64,000 nt of DNA from Tritrichomonas musculus (GCA_039105265.1 JAPFFF010000015.1:2294001-2358000); one strand, 5' to 3'. Numbered from the stretch's first letter, positions 20,105-29,913 are shown. The notes: generated by a model not told the origin, from the letters alone. Program-made: numbers and translations.

Positions 20105-20440
20105 ATGTCATTTGTGCCACTCAAAGGCTTTACTAACGACTATGAGATATTGAATAGGTACCCCTTTACTATAAGACGTAAGAGTAATCATTTTATATGC
20201 AAAGATGCAAAACATATTAAGGGGTATATACGTGTATGTCTAAATGGCGACTACTACTTGAAACATGTACTTATAGCAAGACAGTTCATACCGAATGATG
20301 ACCCACAACATAAAATAGAGGTAGACCATATCAATAGGAATAGGGCTGACTACCATCTAAGCAACTTAAGATGGGTAACCCCAACTGATAGTAACTATAA
20401 CAGGGATATGCCCAAAATTATAAATGCGAGGGCAGATTAG
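20105..20440 (+). CDS. HNH endonuclease-like protein, homing type (X)
   Basis: This 111-residue protein has an N-terminal NUMOD4-like part (YEILNRYPFTIRRKS) and a C-terminal HNH motif (IEVDHINRNRADYHLSNLRW). It resembles small HNH homing endonucleases of large DNA viruses and phages, which cut DNA and thereby spread. It is the first gene inside the terminal region of X. It overlaps the end of the next, oppositely read gene by 23 bases. Whether it serves the element or is a passenger cannot be told. Confidence 0.8.
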   Translation: MSFVPLKGFTNDYEILNRYPFTIRRKSNHFICKDAKHIKGYIRVCLNGDYYLKHVLIARQFIPNDDPQHKIEVDHINRNRADYHLSNLRWVTPTDSNYNRDMPKIINARAD

Positions 20441-20681
20441 ATATTTGGTACTCTAAGAACTCAAAGGCAAAATGTTCTATTTGGTCGATAAATTCCAAAT
20501 CACCATCTTTCATCATTACACCAAGAAATTCAGGTTCGAAATACTCAGCAGCTAACTCTTTTATCTTATTAATTAAAATATTACATACTCCCTCATTAGT
20601 CTCACATCTATATTCATAGAGGTTTGATACTATTTTATAGAGGATATATATACGCTCTTTTATGGTCATGTAATAAGCCAT
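20418..20681 (-). CDS. Small acidic protein, unknown (X)
   Basis: This 87-residue protein, with many Glu, Ile and Tyr, is predicted helical and has no known domain. It reads against its neighbours and overlaps the HNH gene tail to tail. The start is the ATG at 20681. It has no counterpart in the visible part of Y, whose corresponding end lies outside the window. Confidence 0.45.
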   Translation of the reverse strand: MAYYMTIKERIYILYKIVSNLYEYRCETNEGVCNILINKIKELAAEYFEPEFLGVMMKDGDLEFIDQIEHFAFEFLEYQISNLPSHL

Positions 20682-20748
20682 TTATACAGAAATAAAAAAA
20701 ATGAAATGAACAATAGAAAAATATTTAGTCATTTCACTTTTTTCTTTG

Positions 20749-20988
20749 ATGAATATCGATAAGAAGATACGATTGACCACTGAAATGCTCAACGCTAAAA
20801 TCATGGATGAAAAGCAAAAGCTTGAAACTTACTTGTTGCTCCAAATTGATCAACTCCACCAACGACTTGATGAGGTTCTTAATAGGGTCAACCTGCTATC
20901 TTTAAAACTCGATTCTGTCATTGATGACCTTGCAAATATGAAGGTCAACGTTGATGATATCAACAGCAGCCTTGATAACCTTCATTAA
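20749..20988 (+). CDS. Small coiled-coil protein (X)
   Basis: This 79-residue protein is almost entirely one amphipathic helix with Leu/Ile heptads (LLLQIDQLHQRLDEVLNRV and onward). A trimer or dimer coiled coil is likely. The ATG at 20749 is used. It stands just before the protease gene on the same strand. Function unknown. Confidence 0.55.
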   Translation: MNIDKKIRLTTEMLNAKIMDEKQKLETYLLLQIDQLHQRLDEVLNRVNLLSLKLDSVIDDLANMKVNVDDINSSLDNLH

Positions 20989-21029
20989 TAAACAACATCT
21001 TCTTCTTCTTTCTTTTATTTGATTTTTAA

Positions 21030-22598
21030 ATGACAAGTGATGTAGGTACACAAACAAAACCTAACAATAAAATACAACTATTACAAGGTACTATTAAATT
21101 TCGACCTAAACTAGTTGATAGAGATGTTGCAAGATTAACAAGAGGTTTGGGTCAAACTATATGGAAGTTCTCTAATAATCAAATAAATCTACAAAAATTA
21201 TATGAGACATATTTAAATACTAGTATAGCTTTTAAAGACGTACTTGAATTTGCTAATAGACTCAAGAGAGAGAAACCAAGAGCAAAATTTACAGGTTGTG
21301 TGTTTGCTATTAAGAAAAATCAAGATGATAAAGATGAACATGGGCATTACATAACAGTATTAAAGCCATATCAATATACTCTCCAAGAATCAGATCAAGG
21401 TATATTAACAGAGATAAAATTACATTATGATATTATCAACATAAGGATATCTCGAATGAAGACTGAGGAGGAAAAACAAGCAGCTAGAGAACTGAGAGAG
21501 CAGATGAAAGAAAGAACATTGAAAAGTGATAAGAAAGAATATAAAACTAGAGGTATTCAAACAGATGATATACCAGAATTGGCTCCATTACCCAGACCTC
21601 CAACTTTAAATCGAAATGATTATCATCTTAACCTTAGGAAAATCGGTAGGAACCGACCCACAAATGTTGAGCCACCAACAAGGGATCAAAATCAAAACAG
21701 AATTCAACTTTTACTTCAAAGTAGTACAAATTTAGACGAGGATGATAGACCTAAGAAAAAATCAAAACAACATAAGAAAAAATCAAAACGACCTCGTTCA
21801 CCTTCACCTCCACCTCCACCACCTCGTTCACCTCCACCTCCACCACCTCCTCCTCCTTCATCACCACCTCCACAGTTTCCATCATCACATACCTCTCGAG
21901 GTACTAGTCCTCCTCCAAGACAACCCCGTATGACACCACAGAAGACAGGAGAGTATACAGTAGACCAAAGACGTCATAAAATTCATGATTGGAGGAGTTT
22001 AGTCAATGATGAAAATATAGAAGAAGATGTTATTGATGACTACTTGAAACTTCTATATAACAAAGGAAAGAGATTGAATAAACAACCTGGTCAAAATGAG
22101 GCAGAGTTTGATAAAAAGAAAATATTGGTTGTACCTACTGCATTTTATACCCTCCTTTCTATAGCATATGAGACTAATGATATGGAAAAAATACATGAAC
22201 TGATGAAAAGTCCTATCTCAGGTAAACAGTCATTTACACATTTCGATAAAGTATTTGTCCCCATTTGCTCAGATGGAGAACATTGGGTTTTATGTATTGT
22301 TCGATATCCAAAGAAAATAATCGAATGCTATGACTCTGAGAATAAGTCAATGGCACCAGAGGTAAAGACACTTAATAAGTGGATCGATATTTCAGGAACA
22401 GGTAAGTTAAAAGCAAAATATTATGATGTACCTAGTCAAAAGAATAACAAGGATTGTGGAGTGTTTCTAATGGAATCTTGTCGTACCTTTTTGCATGAAG
22501 GAAATGGTAAGTTTAAACAACGCAATATACCAGATATTAGAAAGAGAATACTTCGAGAACTTCAAAACAATGAATTAGAAACAGGTGTTGTATATTAA
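21030..22598 (+). CDS. C48/adenain-type cysteine protease with N-terminal extension (X)
   Basis: This 522-residue protein has three parts. About 1-150 is a helical domain of unknown kind, and about 150-320 is a charged and proline-rich linker. A C-terminal Ulp1/adenovirus-type protease follows with the order His418 (EHWVLCIV), Asp435 (YDSEN), Gln470 (PSQKNN) and Cys476 (KDCGVFL). In Maverick elements this enzyme is thought to mature capsid proteins. The linker makes it longer than the compact adenovirus enzyme. Next gene follows after 24 bases. Confidence 0.85.
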   Translation: MTSDVGTQTKPNNKIQLLQGTIKFRPKLVDRDVARLTRGLGQTIWKFSNNQINLQKLYETYLNTSIAFKDVLEFANRLKREKPRAKFTGCVFAIKKNQDDKDEHGHYITVLKPYQYTLQESDQGILTEIKLHYDIINIRISRMKTEEEKQAARELREQMKERTLKSDKKEYKTRGIQTDDIPELAPLPRPPTLNRNDYHLNLRKIGRNRPTNVEPPTRDQNQNRIQLLLQSSTNLDEDDRPKKKSKQHKKKSKRPRSPSPPPPPPRSPPPPPPPPPSSPPPQFPSSHTSRGTSPPPRQPRMTPQKTGEYTVDQRRHKIHDWRSLVNDENIEEDVIDDYLKLLYNKGKRLNKQPGQNEAEFDKKKILVVPTAFYTLLSIAYETNDMEKIHELMKSPISGKQSFTHFDKVFVPICSDGEHWVLCIVRYPKKIIECYDSENKSMAPEVKTLNKWIDISGTGKLKAKYYDVPSQKNNKDCGVFLMESCRTFLHEGNGKFKQRNIPDIRKRILRELQNNELETGVVY

Positions 22599-22622
22599 TA
22601 AAGACTTTTTATTCAACTCGAA

Positions 22623-23624
22623 ATGGAATTACCACCAAGTGTTAACACTTTATATCCTAATCGAGATAATATAGTTAATGATGGTAATACACCTCTTCCA
22701 ATCGAAACAGCCTACTTCCTTGAGGATGCTCAACATGATAAAGCTAAGTTTAATAGGTATTGGTTTAATTTCCCACCAGAATGGTCAACTGCAAACAAAG
22801 GGGAATCTATTGTTGGCGTTCGTTCAGCACATATCATTAAGAGAAGACGCAAAATGGAAGTAGAGATTGAAATATATAAGATACATAAGAAAACATATGA
22901 GTTTGTTTGTGGTGGAACATGGAATGATGGAACACTAAAAGAAGACTATATAACTGGTTCAAATCATGAATATGGGTGCTTCAAAGTCATTGATTGGGTG
23001 TCAGTCGATGGAGATTTACGTGGATTTTTTGATGCAGTTAATCGTGCATTCAAGTCATACATTAAAACTTCAACATTAGACAAATTTGTTCAAAATGATG
23101 ATGATATACAGGATAGAGATATACAAACCGATGGATACTATGATAAAAATGGTTTTCATGAAATCATTTATACAGAAAGAAATAAAGCAGGGAACCATAA
23201 ATACTACTATAACAATAGTAAGAATGAACGAGATTGGGAGTATACTGCACCATATATGAACTTTTTCCAACTTAAATCCTGGAATGATGACTTTGCAGAT
23301 GTGTTTAATATAGGTAATGGCATATTTCAAAATAAACCAGAAAAATATCAAACATGGAGTAAGACATTAATATTTGATAATATATGGGACAGACAATCAT
23401 GCAAAATATATTCATCGATAGGTGAACAAGCATTACATAACTATATTGGAGATAGTGATGTTGAATATAGTCCGATTAAGTACTTCAAGTTAAACTCAAT
23501 GGACCAAAGGTTTTGGATAGACTTCTATAGTGATGCCCATTATAATTGTCCAACAAAACTACCTCCAAATGATTCATTTGTAATCGAAATGCAATTCCTT
23601 CAATACGATAAGATGTTTATTTAA
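22623..23624 (+). CDS. Unknown Maverick protein of 333 residues (X)
   Basis: The sequence is rich in aromatic residues and strands (YWFNFPPEW, DRDIQTDGYYDKNGFHEII, DQRFWIDFYSDAHYNCP) and ends with FVIEMQFLQYDKMFI. No catalytic motif is seen. Its place between protease and integrase, and its beta-rich look, allow a virion or minor capsid role. That is inference only. Intergenic gaps on both sides are under 25 bases. Confidence 0.55.
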   Translation: MELPPSVNTLYPNRDNIVNDGNTPLPIETAYFLEDAQHDKAKFNRYWFNFPPEWSTANKGESIVGVRSAHIIKRRRKMEVEIEIYKIHKKTYEFVCGGTWNDGTLKEDYITGSNHEYGCFKVIDWVSVDGDLRGFFDAVNRAFKSYIKTSTLDKFVQNDDDIQDRDIQTDGYYDKNGFHEIIYTERNKAGNHKYYYNNSKNERDWEYTAPYMNFFQLKSWNDDFADVFNIGNGIFQNKPEKYQTWSKTLIFDNIWDRQSCKIYSSIGEQALHNYIGDSDVEYSPIKYFKLNSMDQRFWIDFYSDAHYNCPTKLPPNDSFVIEMQFLQYDKMFI

Positions 23625-23630
23625 AAATAA

Positions 23631-24785
23631 ATGAGTAAAGAAGAACCAAGCCCATATGAAAAATTATACAACAAAGCTAAATGGAAGACCTTGGACAAAT
23701 ACCTTAGCATGGCAAAACAAGAGAATCTAAATGAAGACGAAGCAAAGAAATACTTTGATGAAAAAGTAGTACATGATAAGAGAGTACCTAAAGCACAATT
23801 TATTCCTATTGTATCCAAACATCCTCATGGTTATCAAATGGATACCTTCATTAATAATAAAGAGGCAGGTGGGTTGAATTATCTAATGTTCATCAATATC
23901 AACACCAGAAAAGCATATGCATATCCTATGAATGGTAAAGGAGCAAGAGAAGTATTAACAGCACTTCATAAATTTGTTAATGATGTACCTCATGTATATT
24001 CGATAACAAGTGATGAGGATGCAGCATATTTATCATCAACAGTCTTAGACTTCATGAGAGAGAAGAACATAAAATACCGAACAACAACTGAGAATAACCA
24101 TAATGTACTTGGCATTATTAATAGGTTTATGAGAACCATAAGAGATGCTATTGGTGAAAATAGGTTTATTCAACCAAAGGAGATGCATGATTTGGTCAAC
24201 ATATATAACAACTCTCCTCATAGGTCTTTAGATAATAAAGCACCTAATGATATTACTCCAGAGGATGAAATAAAGTACATACAAAAGAATGCACGCATTA
24301 ATCCATACCATTTTAATCCAGGTGAGAAGGTCAGGTTAGTACTCGAAAAAGAACCATTTGGTAAAAGAAGAAGTAATTTGTCTAATGAGTCTTATATAGT
24401 TGACTCGCAAAAAGGTAACCAGTTTGTGGTCAAGTCCAAAGATGGTTCAACTAGTTCATTCCCTGGATATAGGTTGTTAAGGACAAGAGACAAAAGGATT
24501 AAAGTAGCTGAAAGACTAAATGAAGGTAAAGAAGGTATTATTGAAAAAATATATAACTTTGATGAAGATACTGGTAAGTATGATTTAAAATGGGAAGGAG
24601 TCGAAGGTGATGATGCCTTTGCTAGACAAACTATTAGAGATGTAAGGAGAGGTAATCCATTAGTACTTGGTACGGCAGAAAGACAATATTGGTTGGAACA
24701 AAAGAAAAATTATGAACGACAAATTAAAGCAGGTCAAAAGGTTGAGGGCAAACCAATACCAGATAAAATTATGAAATACATTTAA
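23631..24785 (+). CDS. Retroviral-like integrase, Maverick type (X)
   Basis: This 384-residue protein has the RNase H-like integrase core of Mavericks. The first strand is YQMDTF (Asp71), the second acidic site is ITSDED (about Asp128), and the helix following is GIINRFMRTIRDAIG. The stretch NNSPHRSLDNKAP is a typical integrase signature after the core. A chromodomain-like tail follows (KYDLKWEGVEGDDAF, about residues 320-340). The enzyme joins element ends to target DNA, normally with a six-base target duplication. It is spaced only six bases after the previous gene. Confidence 0.85.
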   Translation: MSKEEPSPYEKLYNKAKWKTLDKYLSMAKQENLNEDEAKKYFDEKVVHDKRVPKAQFIPIVSKHPHGYQMDTFINNKEAGGLNYLMFININTRKAYAYPMNGKGAREVLTALHKFVNDVPHVYSITSDEDAAYLSSTVLDFMREKNIKYRTTTENNHNVLGIINRFMRTIRDAIGENRFIQPKEMHDLVNIYNNSPHRSLDNKAPNDITPEDEIKYIQKNARINPYHFNPGEKVRLVLEKEPFGKRRSNLSNESYIVDSQKGNQFVVKSKDGSTSSFPGYRLLRTRDKRIKVAERLNEGKEGIIEKIYNFDEDTGKYDLKWEGVEGDDAFARQTIRDVRRGNPLVLGTAERQYWLEQKKNYERQIKAGQKVEGKPIPDKIMKYI

Positions 24786-24795
24786 AAATTTGTAA

Positions 24796-25662
24796 ATGGA
24801 TGAACCCCCAAGTGCAGAACTAATAAATAAAGTAGAAACATTGATTAAAGAGACCTTACGGAAGAACATGAAAGAGATAGATGGTGCTTTGATTAAACCA
24901 TTATCACCTGATTATCCTTTTAGCACAAATGGTATATACTTTTTAATTGGTAAACCAGGTGCTGGTAAAAGTTTTTGGATATGGAGACATATTATGATAA
25001 CAGAGAGGTTGTTTAAACATCCATACTACCAAAAGATAATATTTTGCTCAAGCTCTGGTAAAATGGATAAAACAGCTGAAACACTTAATAAACAGATACA
25101 ATCAAGAATCGATTATGTAAAGGAAAGAGAATTAATGAGTTATCTTAAAAGACATCTTCGAAGAAAGATAAAGTATTATGCTATTGTCAAATATGTATTA
25201 TCTCGAATGAAAGAGACCAATGACGAAATGAGGAGGCTCATTGAGAAGCATCATTTAAATGAGCTCAATGATAAAATAATATATATAGCCAATAAGTTAG
25301 TCAAGTATGAAACATCATCATATCCATATAACACATTATTGATACTAGATGATTGTGCAGGTAGTGATTTATTAAAGAATGGTAATAGTGAATTTATCAA
25401 GTTGTTAACCAAGACAAGACACTATAATTTAACATGTATCATGGCTATCCAAACTATTCGATTTGTTCATATGAATGCGAAAAGGTTAGCAACAGATATC
25501 ATATGTTATACAGGATATAGTGAGGAAGATTTTACTAGCTTGTTGCAACAAACTAATAACTCATTAAATACTAAGCAGACAGTAGCTGAATACTTACAAC
25601 ATAAAGAACCACATGAAAAATTCGTAATGAATATTTCTGCTAATAAGTACTATTTCGAATAA
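24796..25662 (+). CDS. FtsK/HerA-type packaging ATPase (X)
   Basis: This 288-residue ATPase has Walker A GKPGAGKS near residue 53 and Walker B LLILDDC near 181. The following TKTRHYNLTCIMAIQ serves as the sensor strand region. This order is that of the A32/FtsK-like genome packaging ATPases found in Polintons, virophages and nucleocytoplasmic DNA viruses. It is thought to drive DNA into capsids. The gap to the integrase gene is ten bases. Confidence 0.88.
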   Translation: MDEPPSAELINKVETLIKETLRKNMKEIDGALIKPLSPDYPFSTNGIYFLIGKPGAGKSFWIWRHIMITERLFKHPYYQKIIFCSSSGKMDKTAETLNKQIQSRIDYVKERELMSYLKRHLRRKIKYYAIVKYVLSRMKETNDEMRRLIEKHHLNELNDKIIYIANKLVKYETSSYPYNTLLILDDCAGSDLLKNGNSEFIKLLTKTRHYNLTCIMAIQTIRFVHMNAKRLATDIICYTGYSEEDFTSLLQQTNNSLNTKQTVAEYLQHKEPHEKFVMNISANKYYFE

Positions 25663-25679
25663 TTTTTTATTTTTTAAAA

Positions 25680-26135
25680 ATGGGAATTAAACTTCATTCA
25701 GAAGAAGATTATTGGAAGCCAAATTATGCTAAACAAAAAGAATTTTCTCCATGGCAAACGATAATAAAAGGAGGAGTAGGTTTAGGTGGTAAATTATTAA
25801 TGGGAGCTGCAGATAGTTTTACTGGAGGTCTTGCAAGTAAAATATTGGATGCTTCAGCAGGTGGATTAACCAAGCATGCTGGTGTTATTGGTTCAGTTGC
25901 GAGAGGTCTTGGTGAAAGCTACTTGAGCGATAGTACAAGAAATAAATTAGCAAACATAGCTGACACAGCATTAAAATATGTCCCAGATGGAAAAGTGAAA
26001 ACTGCCTTATCATCAATTAATAAATCTGCAAAAGGTGAATCAGTTGGAGCACCTCTTGAAAAGCCAGCATTTTCGTCTAGATCATTACAAGAGAGTGACT
26101 TTACTACCAACAATCGGGCGAGAACCTACATCTAA
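25680..26135 (+). CDS. Gly/Ala-rich small protein (X)
   Basis: This 151-residue protein has a glycine-rich amphipathic middle (GGVGLGGKLLMGAADSF, LASKILDASAGGL). Such a segment could touch membranes, as the cleaved peptide of adenovirus protein VI does. That parallel is inference from composition and from its position between packaging ATPase and capsid genes. No known domain is recognised. Confidence 0.55.
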   Translation: MGIKLHSEEDYWKPNYAKQKEFSPWQTIIKGGVGLGGKLLMGAADSFTGGLASKILDASAGGLTKHAGVIGSVARGLGESYLSDSTRNKLANIADTALKYVPDGKVKTALSSINKSAKGESVGAPLEKPAFSSRSLQESDFTTNNRARTYI

Positions 26136-26182
26136 TGAAAACTCAAAAAAACTAAATTTTTGGACTTTTTTGTTTATTTTAA

Positions 26183-26734
26183 ATGTCAAAACATCTAACA
26201 GGTTCTAAGAGACTTGCAGTTATTCATAAATGGTTGAATGGAAGGGATGACCCAGATTGGGAAGTTTTACCTACAAAAACCAAAGACAAGTATATTGTAA
26301 AACAGCGAAAAACTCCAATAACTCGAGAATATCAAGAAAACTCAGAAAGTGAAAATAACGAAGAAACTCAAGAAAACTCAGACAGTGAAGAACATGAGGA
26401 ACTTGAAGAAAAGCCAAGAAAGCCAATAAGTTCGAAAGCTGCACGAAAACCTCCAAAACCTCGAAAAACTCAACAAAGCCAAGTTTATGACCCTACTGTG
26501 AATGAGGAAATACTAAAACAGCTAAAATCACTAGGTGAAGAAATGAAGATAAGTCGAGAGAAGAAAGAACAGAGACGTATGATAAAGGAGGTTGTTGATA
26601 AAAGGATGAGTAAACCAAGACAACAGTATGTTCCTGAAGAACCGCCACAACAATATGAAGAAGAACAACAACCTCAATATATACCTATGAGACCTATTGG
26701 TAGGAGAAATCGCATCTTTGAAGATATGATGTAA
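26183..26734 (+). CDS. Charged linker-rich protein before capsid gene (X)
   Basis: This 183-residue protein has an acidic repeat region (ENSESENNEETQEN) and a basic region. Its conserved C-terminal part pairs LKQLKSLGEEMK and REKKEQRRMIKEVV with the ending RRNRIFEDMM. The same C-terminal pattern occurs at the window edge in element Y (63779-64000). Its role is unknown; an association with the capsid is suggested by constant position only. Confidence 0.65.
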   Translation: MSKHLTGSKRLAVIHKWLNGRDDPDWEVLPTKTKDKYIVKQRKTPITREYQENSESENNEETQENSDSEEHEELEEKPRKPISSKAARKPPKPRKTQQSQVYDPTVNEEILKQLKSLGEEMKISREKKEQRRMIKEVVDKRMSKPRQQYVPEEPPQQYEEEQQPQYIPMRPIGRRNRIFEDMM

Positions 26735-26751
26735 ATTTTTTTCTATCTAAA

Positions 26752-28434
26752 ATGCTTAACAAGGAATCCTATATGAAAACCTCAGCAGAGGTTTGTACTC
26801 AGATTGCATCTTACTTTGATGTTGTCGATAATTGCATAGCACTTAGTGATACTAATAAGGCATACTCATTAAATCCACAAACTTCGTATTCACCATCACC
26901 ACCAATTAAGAGTGGTTCCTATACAACATGTATTATCTCTCCTAATACTCATAATACTGCTGATATATATAATGGATTTATTCGAGCAGATATGAGAGTG
27001 ATGATAAAAATAGACAAGCCAATTCTAAGTGATTTAGAAAATGTCAGTGGTTATAATTTTGGTAAGGTATGGTTTGGTTTTAAGGATGCTCGAGATGCTG
27101 TTGAGAAGTATGAAATTGTAGCTAATGGTATGACGCTTTATACCCAGAACTTTGGATGTGAAGAATCCTTTTTAACTGCATGTTGTGCAAATGAAGTTAC
27201 TAAAAGAGCTGATATATATAGTAAAGCAAGACATAAGGATATTTGGAATGATACTCATGGAAGGAGATGTGGTTTTGTTGCAAATCTTAACAAAGATGTG
27301 ACTTCTGTCACTGAAACAATTAGATTAAAGATTGATTTGCGACGATTCCTACCTTTATCTAATATCAAGTACTTGCCAGCATTTGCAGGTAAAATCGAAT
27401 TACGTCTATACTTTTCAACAGCTGGTATGGTATATTGTCCAGTTGGTTTTGAAAAGAGCTTGGTTGCTAATCCACATATAATGAAAGACTTCAATGTTGA
27501 TGAAATTACCAATGAATTTCGACCTATTGGAGAACCAATATGGATGTGGACAAGTACCGAAAAAATAGCAATGGATAAGATTAATCACCCCAAGAATCTT
27601 CCACCTGTTGGTGAAAATCATGGAGGAGCATATGAAATTGACGGAGCTAACAAGACTAAGGAAAGAGTTGACCGAACTATTTACAGTGATTGGAGAACTT
27701 GGAGTGTTGTTGATTATTCCATTGAAGAATGTGCGAGTATTATACCTTGTTTTGGTATTCATGAATCTGTATATACAGCACTTGTTCAAAGATATGCTAA
27801 CCCTCAACATCCACTTACATTCCCAACACAGATTATGTCATTTTACACTTGTACAAGACCTCTTAATAATGAACAAGATAAAGCAACTATTACTATTACA
27901 CCTAATTTTGTAGATAGTATGTTTTGCTTATTCCCACTCAAGCATACACATAAGACATACTTCAAGAATCCTATGTTTGAAGCATTTCATATGAATTGTG
28001 GTAATTACAATAATATTCCTGCTAAAGCATTTGGTACGAATGGTAAGTATCCAGAGTTCCTCGAATATTGCCAGAATGCAATGAACATGAATGGAGAGCA
28101 AAATGGATTTAATAAAGAGGTTATTGCAAGTTTAGCGAATGAGTATCAATATAATGAAAACACAACAGGCTATTATCCAAATGATAGGTCCTCATTCTTC
28201 ATAGGTCTTCCTACTGAAACAGATGGAACATATCAACAAGGTCTTTCAAGTCTTGCACCTATTAACTTCGAATTGATATGTAGTCAAAAGGCAGATAATC
28301 CATTTAGACAGGAAGTAGATACACCTCCATTATTATGCTTATTAACAGATATATCAATTAGTATCTTAATTAGACCTAATGGTATGCCACCATCAGTACG
28401 TATTGGTCCTTATGATTTAACAACCCCTGAGTAA
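26752..28434 (+). CDS. Major capsid protein, double jelly-roll type (X)
   Basis: This 560-residue protein matches the Polinton major capsid pattern in length and layout. An N-terminal helix (SYMKTSAEVCTQIASYFDVVD) is followed by a first beta barrel with the signature VWFGFKDARDAVEKYEI (about 105-121) and CEESFLTACCANE. A second barrel toward the C-terminus ends MPPSVRIGPYDLTTPE. The family forms hexon-like trimers. It is clearly homologous to 62085-63761 of element Y along its whole length. Confidence 0.85.
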   Translation: MLNKESYMKTSAEVCTQIASYFDVVDNCIALSDTNKAYSLNPQTSYSPSPPIKSGSYTTCIISPNTHNTADIYNGFIRADMRVMIKIDKPILSDLENVSGYNFGKVWFGFKDARDAVEKYEIVANGMTLYTQNFGCEESFLTACCANEVTKRADIYSKARHKDIWNDTHGRRCGFVANLNKDVTSVTETIRLKIDLRRFLPLSNIKYLPAFAGKIELRLYFSTAGMVYCPVGFEKSLVANPHIMKDFNVDEITNEFRPIGEPIWMWTSTEKIAMDKINHPKNLPPVGENHGGAYEIDGANKTKERVDRTIYSDWRTWSVVDYSIEECASIIPCFGIHESVYTALVQRYANPQHPLTFPTQIMSFYTCTRPLNNEQDKATITITPNFVDSMFCLFPLKHTHKTYFKNPMFEAFHMNCGNYNNIPAKAFGTNGKYPEFLEYCQNAMNMNGEQNGFNKEVIASLANEYQYNENTTGYYPNDRSSFFIGLPTETDGTYQQGLSSLAPINFELICSQKADNPFRQEVDTPPLLCLLTDISISILIRPNGMPPSVRIGPYDLTTPE

Positions 28435-28461
28435 AAAGATGTATATTTTATTTTATAGAAA

Positions 28462-28896
28462 ATGTCGAATGATTATAGAAGCCCACATGCTGAGATTGTT
28501 GGAAGAGAAGGTATGATGTATAATGAAGCTACCATGAAAAATAAAGACATAGAGTTTCAACATTTTGGTGTGTTCAGTAATACTAATACTTATTCTGTAA
28601 CCTTCAACCCATATATTAATCGACCACCTACCCAGATTATTGAACATGAGGACCCTGTTAGATTTCCAGATACTCGAGAACATATAACCAAACCTGTTCG
28701 TGAACCTCCTGTTAGTATTACAGATGGTGGTTTTTATCGACATATAGGTGAAAAAGATAAACCAGTACCTCTCTTACCAAAATATCTTAAGAAGCCTGAG
28801 AAACCACCAATGCAAGGTAGAGCAAGAGAATATAATAAACAAGATATTCGATATGGACCTACCCAACATATCTTTACCCAAAATAACATATATTAA
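28462..28896 (+). CDS. Conserved Maverick protein after capsid gene (X)
   Basis: This 144-residue protein is rich in Pro and His. Its counterpart is 61631-62062 in Y; both begin MSNDY/MANDY, share AEIVGREG.MYNE and end with QHIFTQNNIY or a similar tail. The high conservation next to the capsid gene suggests a virion component. No domain is recognised. Confidence 0.65.
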   Translation: MSNDYRSPHAEIVGREGMMYNEATMKNKDIEFQHFGVFSNTNTYSVTFNPYINRPPTQIIEHEDPVRFPDTREHITKPVREPPVSITDGGFYRHIGEKDKPVPLLPKYLKKPEKPPMQGRAREYNKQDIRYGPTQHIFTQNNIY

Positions 28897-28920
28897 TTTT
28901 TTATTGAATTTTTTATCCAG

Positions 28921-29367
28921 ATGAAAATGACAACAAGAAACGTCTATGACTATGTCAATGAACTTCGCGCAAAATGTGCTCCAAATACTAAACAATGTAA
29001 TTTCTCGATACTTTGTGACAAGTACCCAATGAAAGCAGGAGAATGGAGCTATTTAGGCAAAGTACTCTATGTCTCAATCAAGATAAAAGACAAGTGCCAC
29101 AGATTTTATCCAGATAAGCTCAAAGAACTTGATCTTGACTCAATATTTATTAAGCCTAACTCAAGGAGAAAAATATCTGAAGATTTCGAAGAGTTCTACA
29201 TAAATGGAAACACTACCACTCAAGAGTATCAAGGAATCAAATACTACAACTACTCCATTGCAGCTGCTCCTACAAGTCATAAACCAAAAATCGATGCTCT
29301 CAAGCAGAAATATCAAATTGAGTCATTTGACATGTTTATTGGAGAACAGCTAGACTTAGTACTTTAA
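28921..29367 (+). CDS. Unknown Maverick protein of 148 residues (X)
   Basis: This protein is of mixed helix and strand, with Cys-containing segments (CAPNTKQCNFSILCD). No known domain is seen. The equivalent interval in Y holds an unrelated-looking, oppositely read gene (61170-61610), so this gene is not part of the constant core. The ATG at 28921 is the first in frame. Confidence 0.55.
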   Translation: MKMTTRNVYDYVNELRAKCAPNTKQCNFSILCDKYPMKAGEWSYLGKVLYVSIKIKDKCHRFYPDKLKELDLDSIFIKPNSRRKISEDFEEFYINGNTTTQEYQGIKYYNYSIAAAPTSHKPKIDALKQKYQIESFDMFIGEQLDLVL

Positions 29368-29388
29368 GCCTATTTTTTCCCAACCTAA

Positions 29389-29913
29389 ATGATTAAGAAG
29401 AGGGGTACAACCAATGGAGTTCAAGCAAATGTATCTTTAGAACCATCAGCAGCTGCATCATCTACATCAAACATCAACAACAACATTATTATTAATAAGA
29501 GAGATGATGGCAAGGAAGACATTGTTATTACAAGAGACATTGGAGTGCAAACTGAACCTGTTGAAGTTGAACCAGATGTACGTAATGTTATACTTGAAGC
29601 ATATGCACAAATACTACTTAATCAAGACAAAGCACTACTAGCTAACATTATATCAAAGAAATGCATCATAGTACCTATTGAATCTCTTAGCAACATCATC
29701 AAAGCAATACTACATGTTAGTGAGGTTGAAGTACAACTTAATGAAGATGTTGGATGTTGTGCAGCTAAGAGCAATCCAATAAGAAAAATAGATGCTATTA
29801 AGATTATTAAAGATAATGGAGAGGTAGTCATTGACTTGAAACAAGTATATAATAAAGAATATAATGAGCTTGTTAATAATTATCATGTATGCTTAAAATA
29901 TTGCATAGTATAA
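29389..29913 (+). CDS. Conserved Maverick protein, 174 residues (X)
   Basis: This protein is closely matched by 60528-61049 in Y. Both share a disordered N-terminus (SAAASSTSNINNNIIINKR), the phrase KEDIVITRD, and a helical C-terminal domain with DIGCCA-like text and KQVYNKEYNELVNNYH. It may be a DNA- or protein-binding accessory factor, but no family is recognised. Conservation across two diverged elements marks it as core. Confidence 0.65.
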   Translation: MIKKRGTTNGVQANVSLEPSAAASSTSNINNNIIINKRDDGKEDIVITRDIGVQTEPVEVEPDVRNVILEAYAQILLNQDKALLANIISKKCIIVPIESLSNIIKAILHVSEVEVQLNEDVGCCAAKSNPIRKIDAIKIIKDNGEVVIDLKQVYNKEYNELVNNYHVCLKYCIV

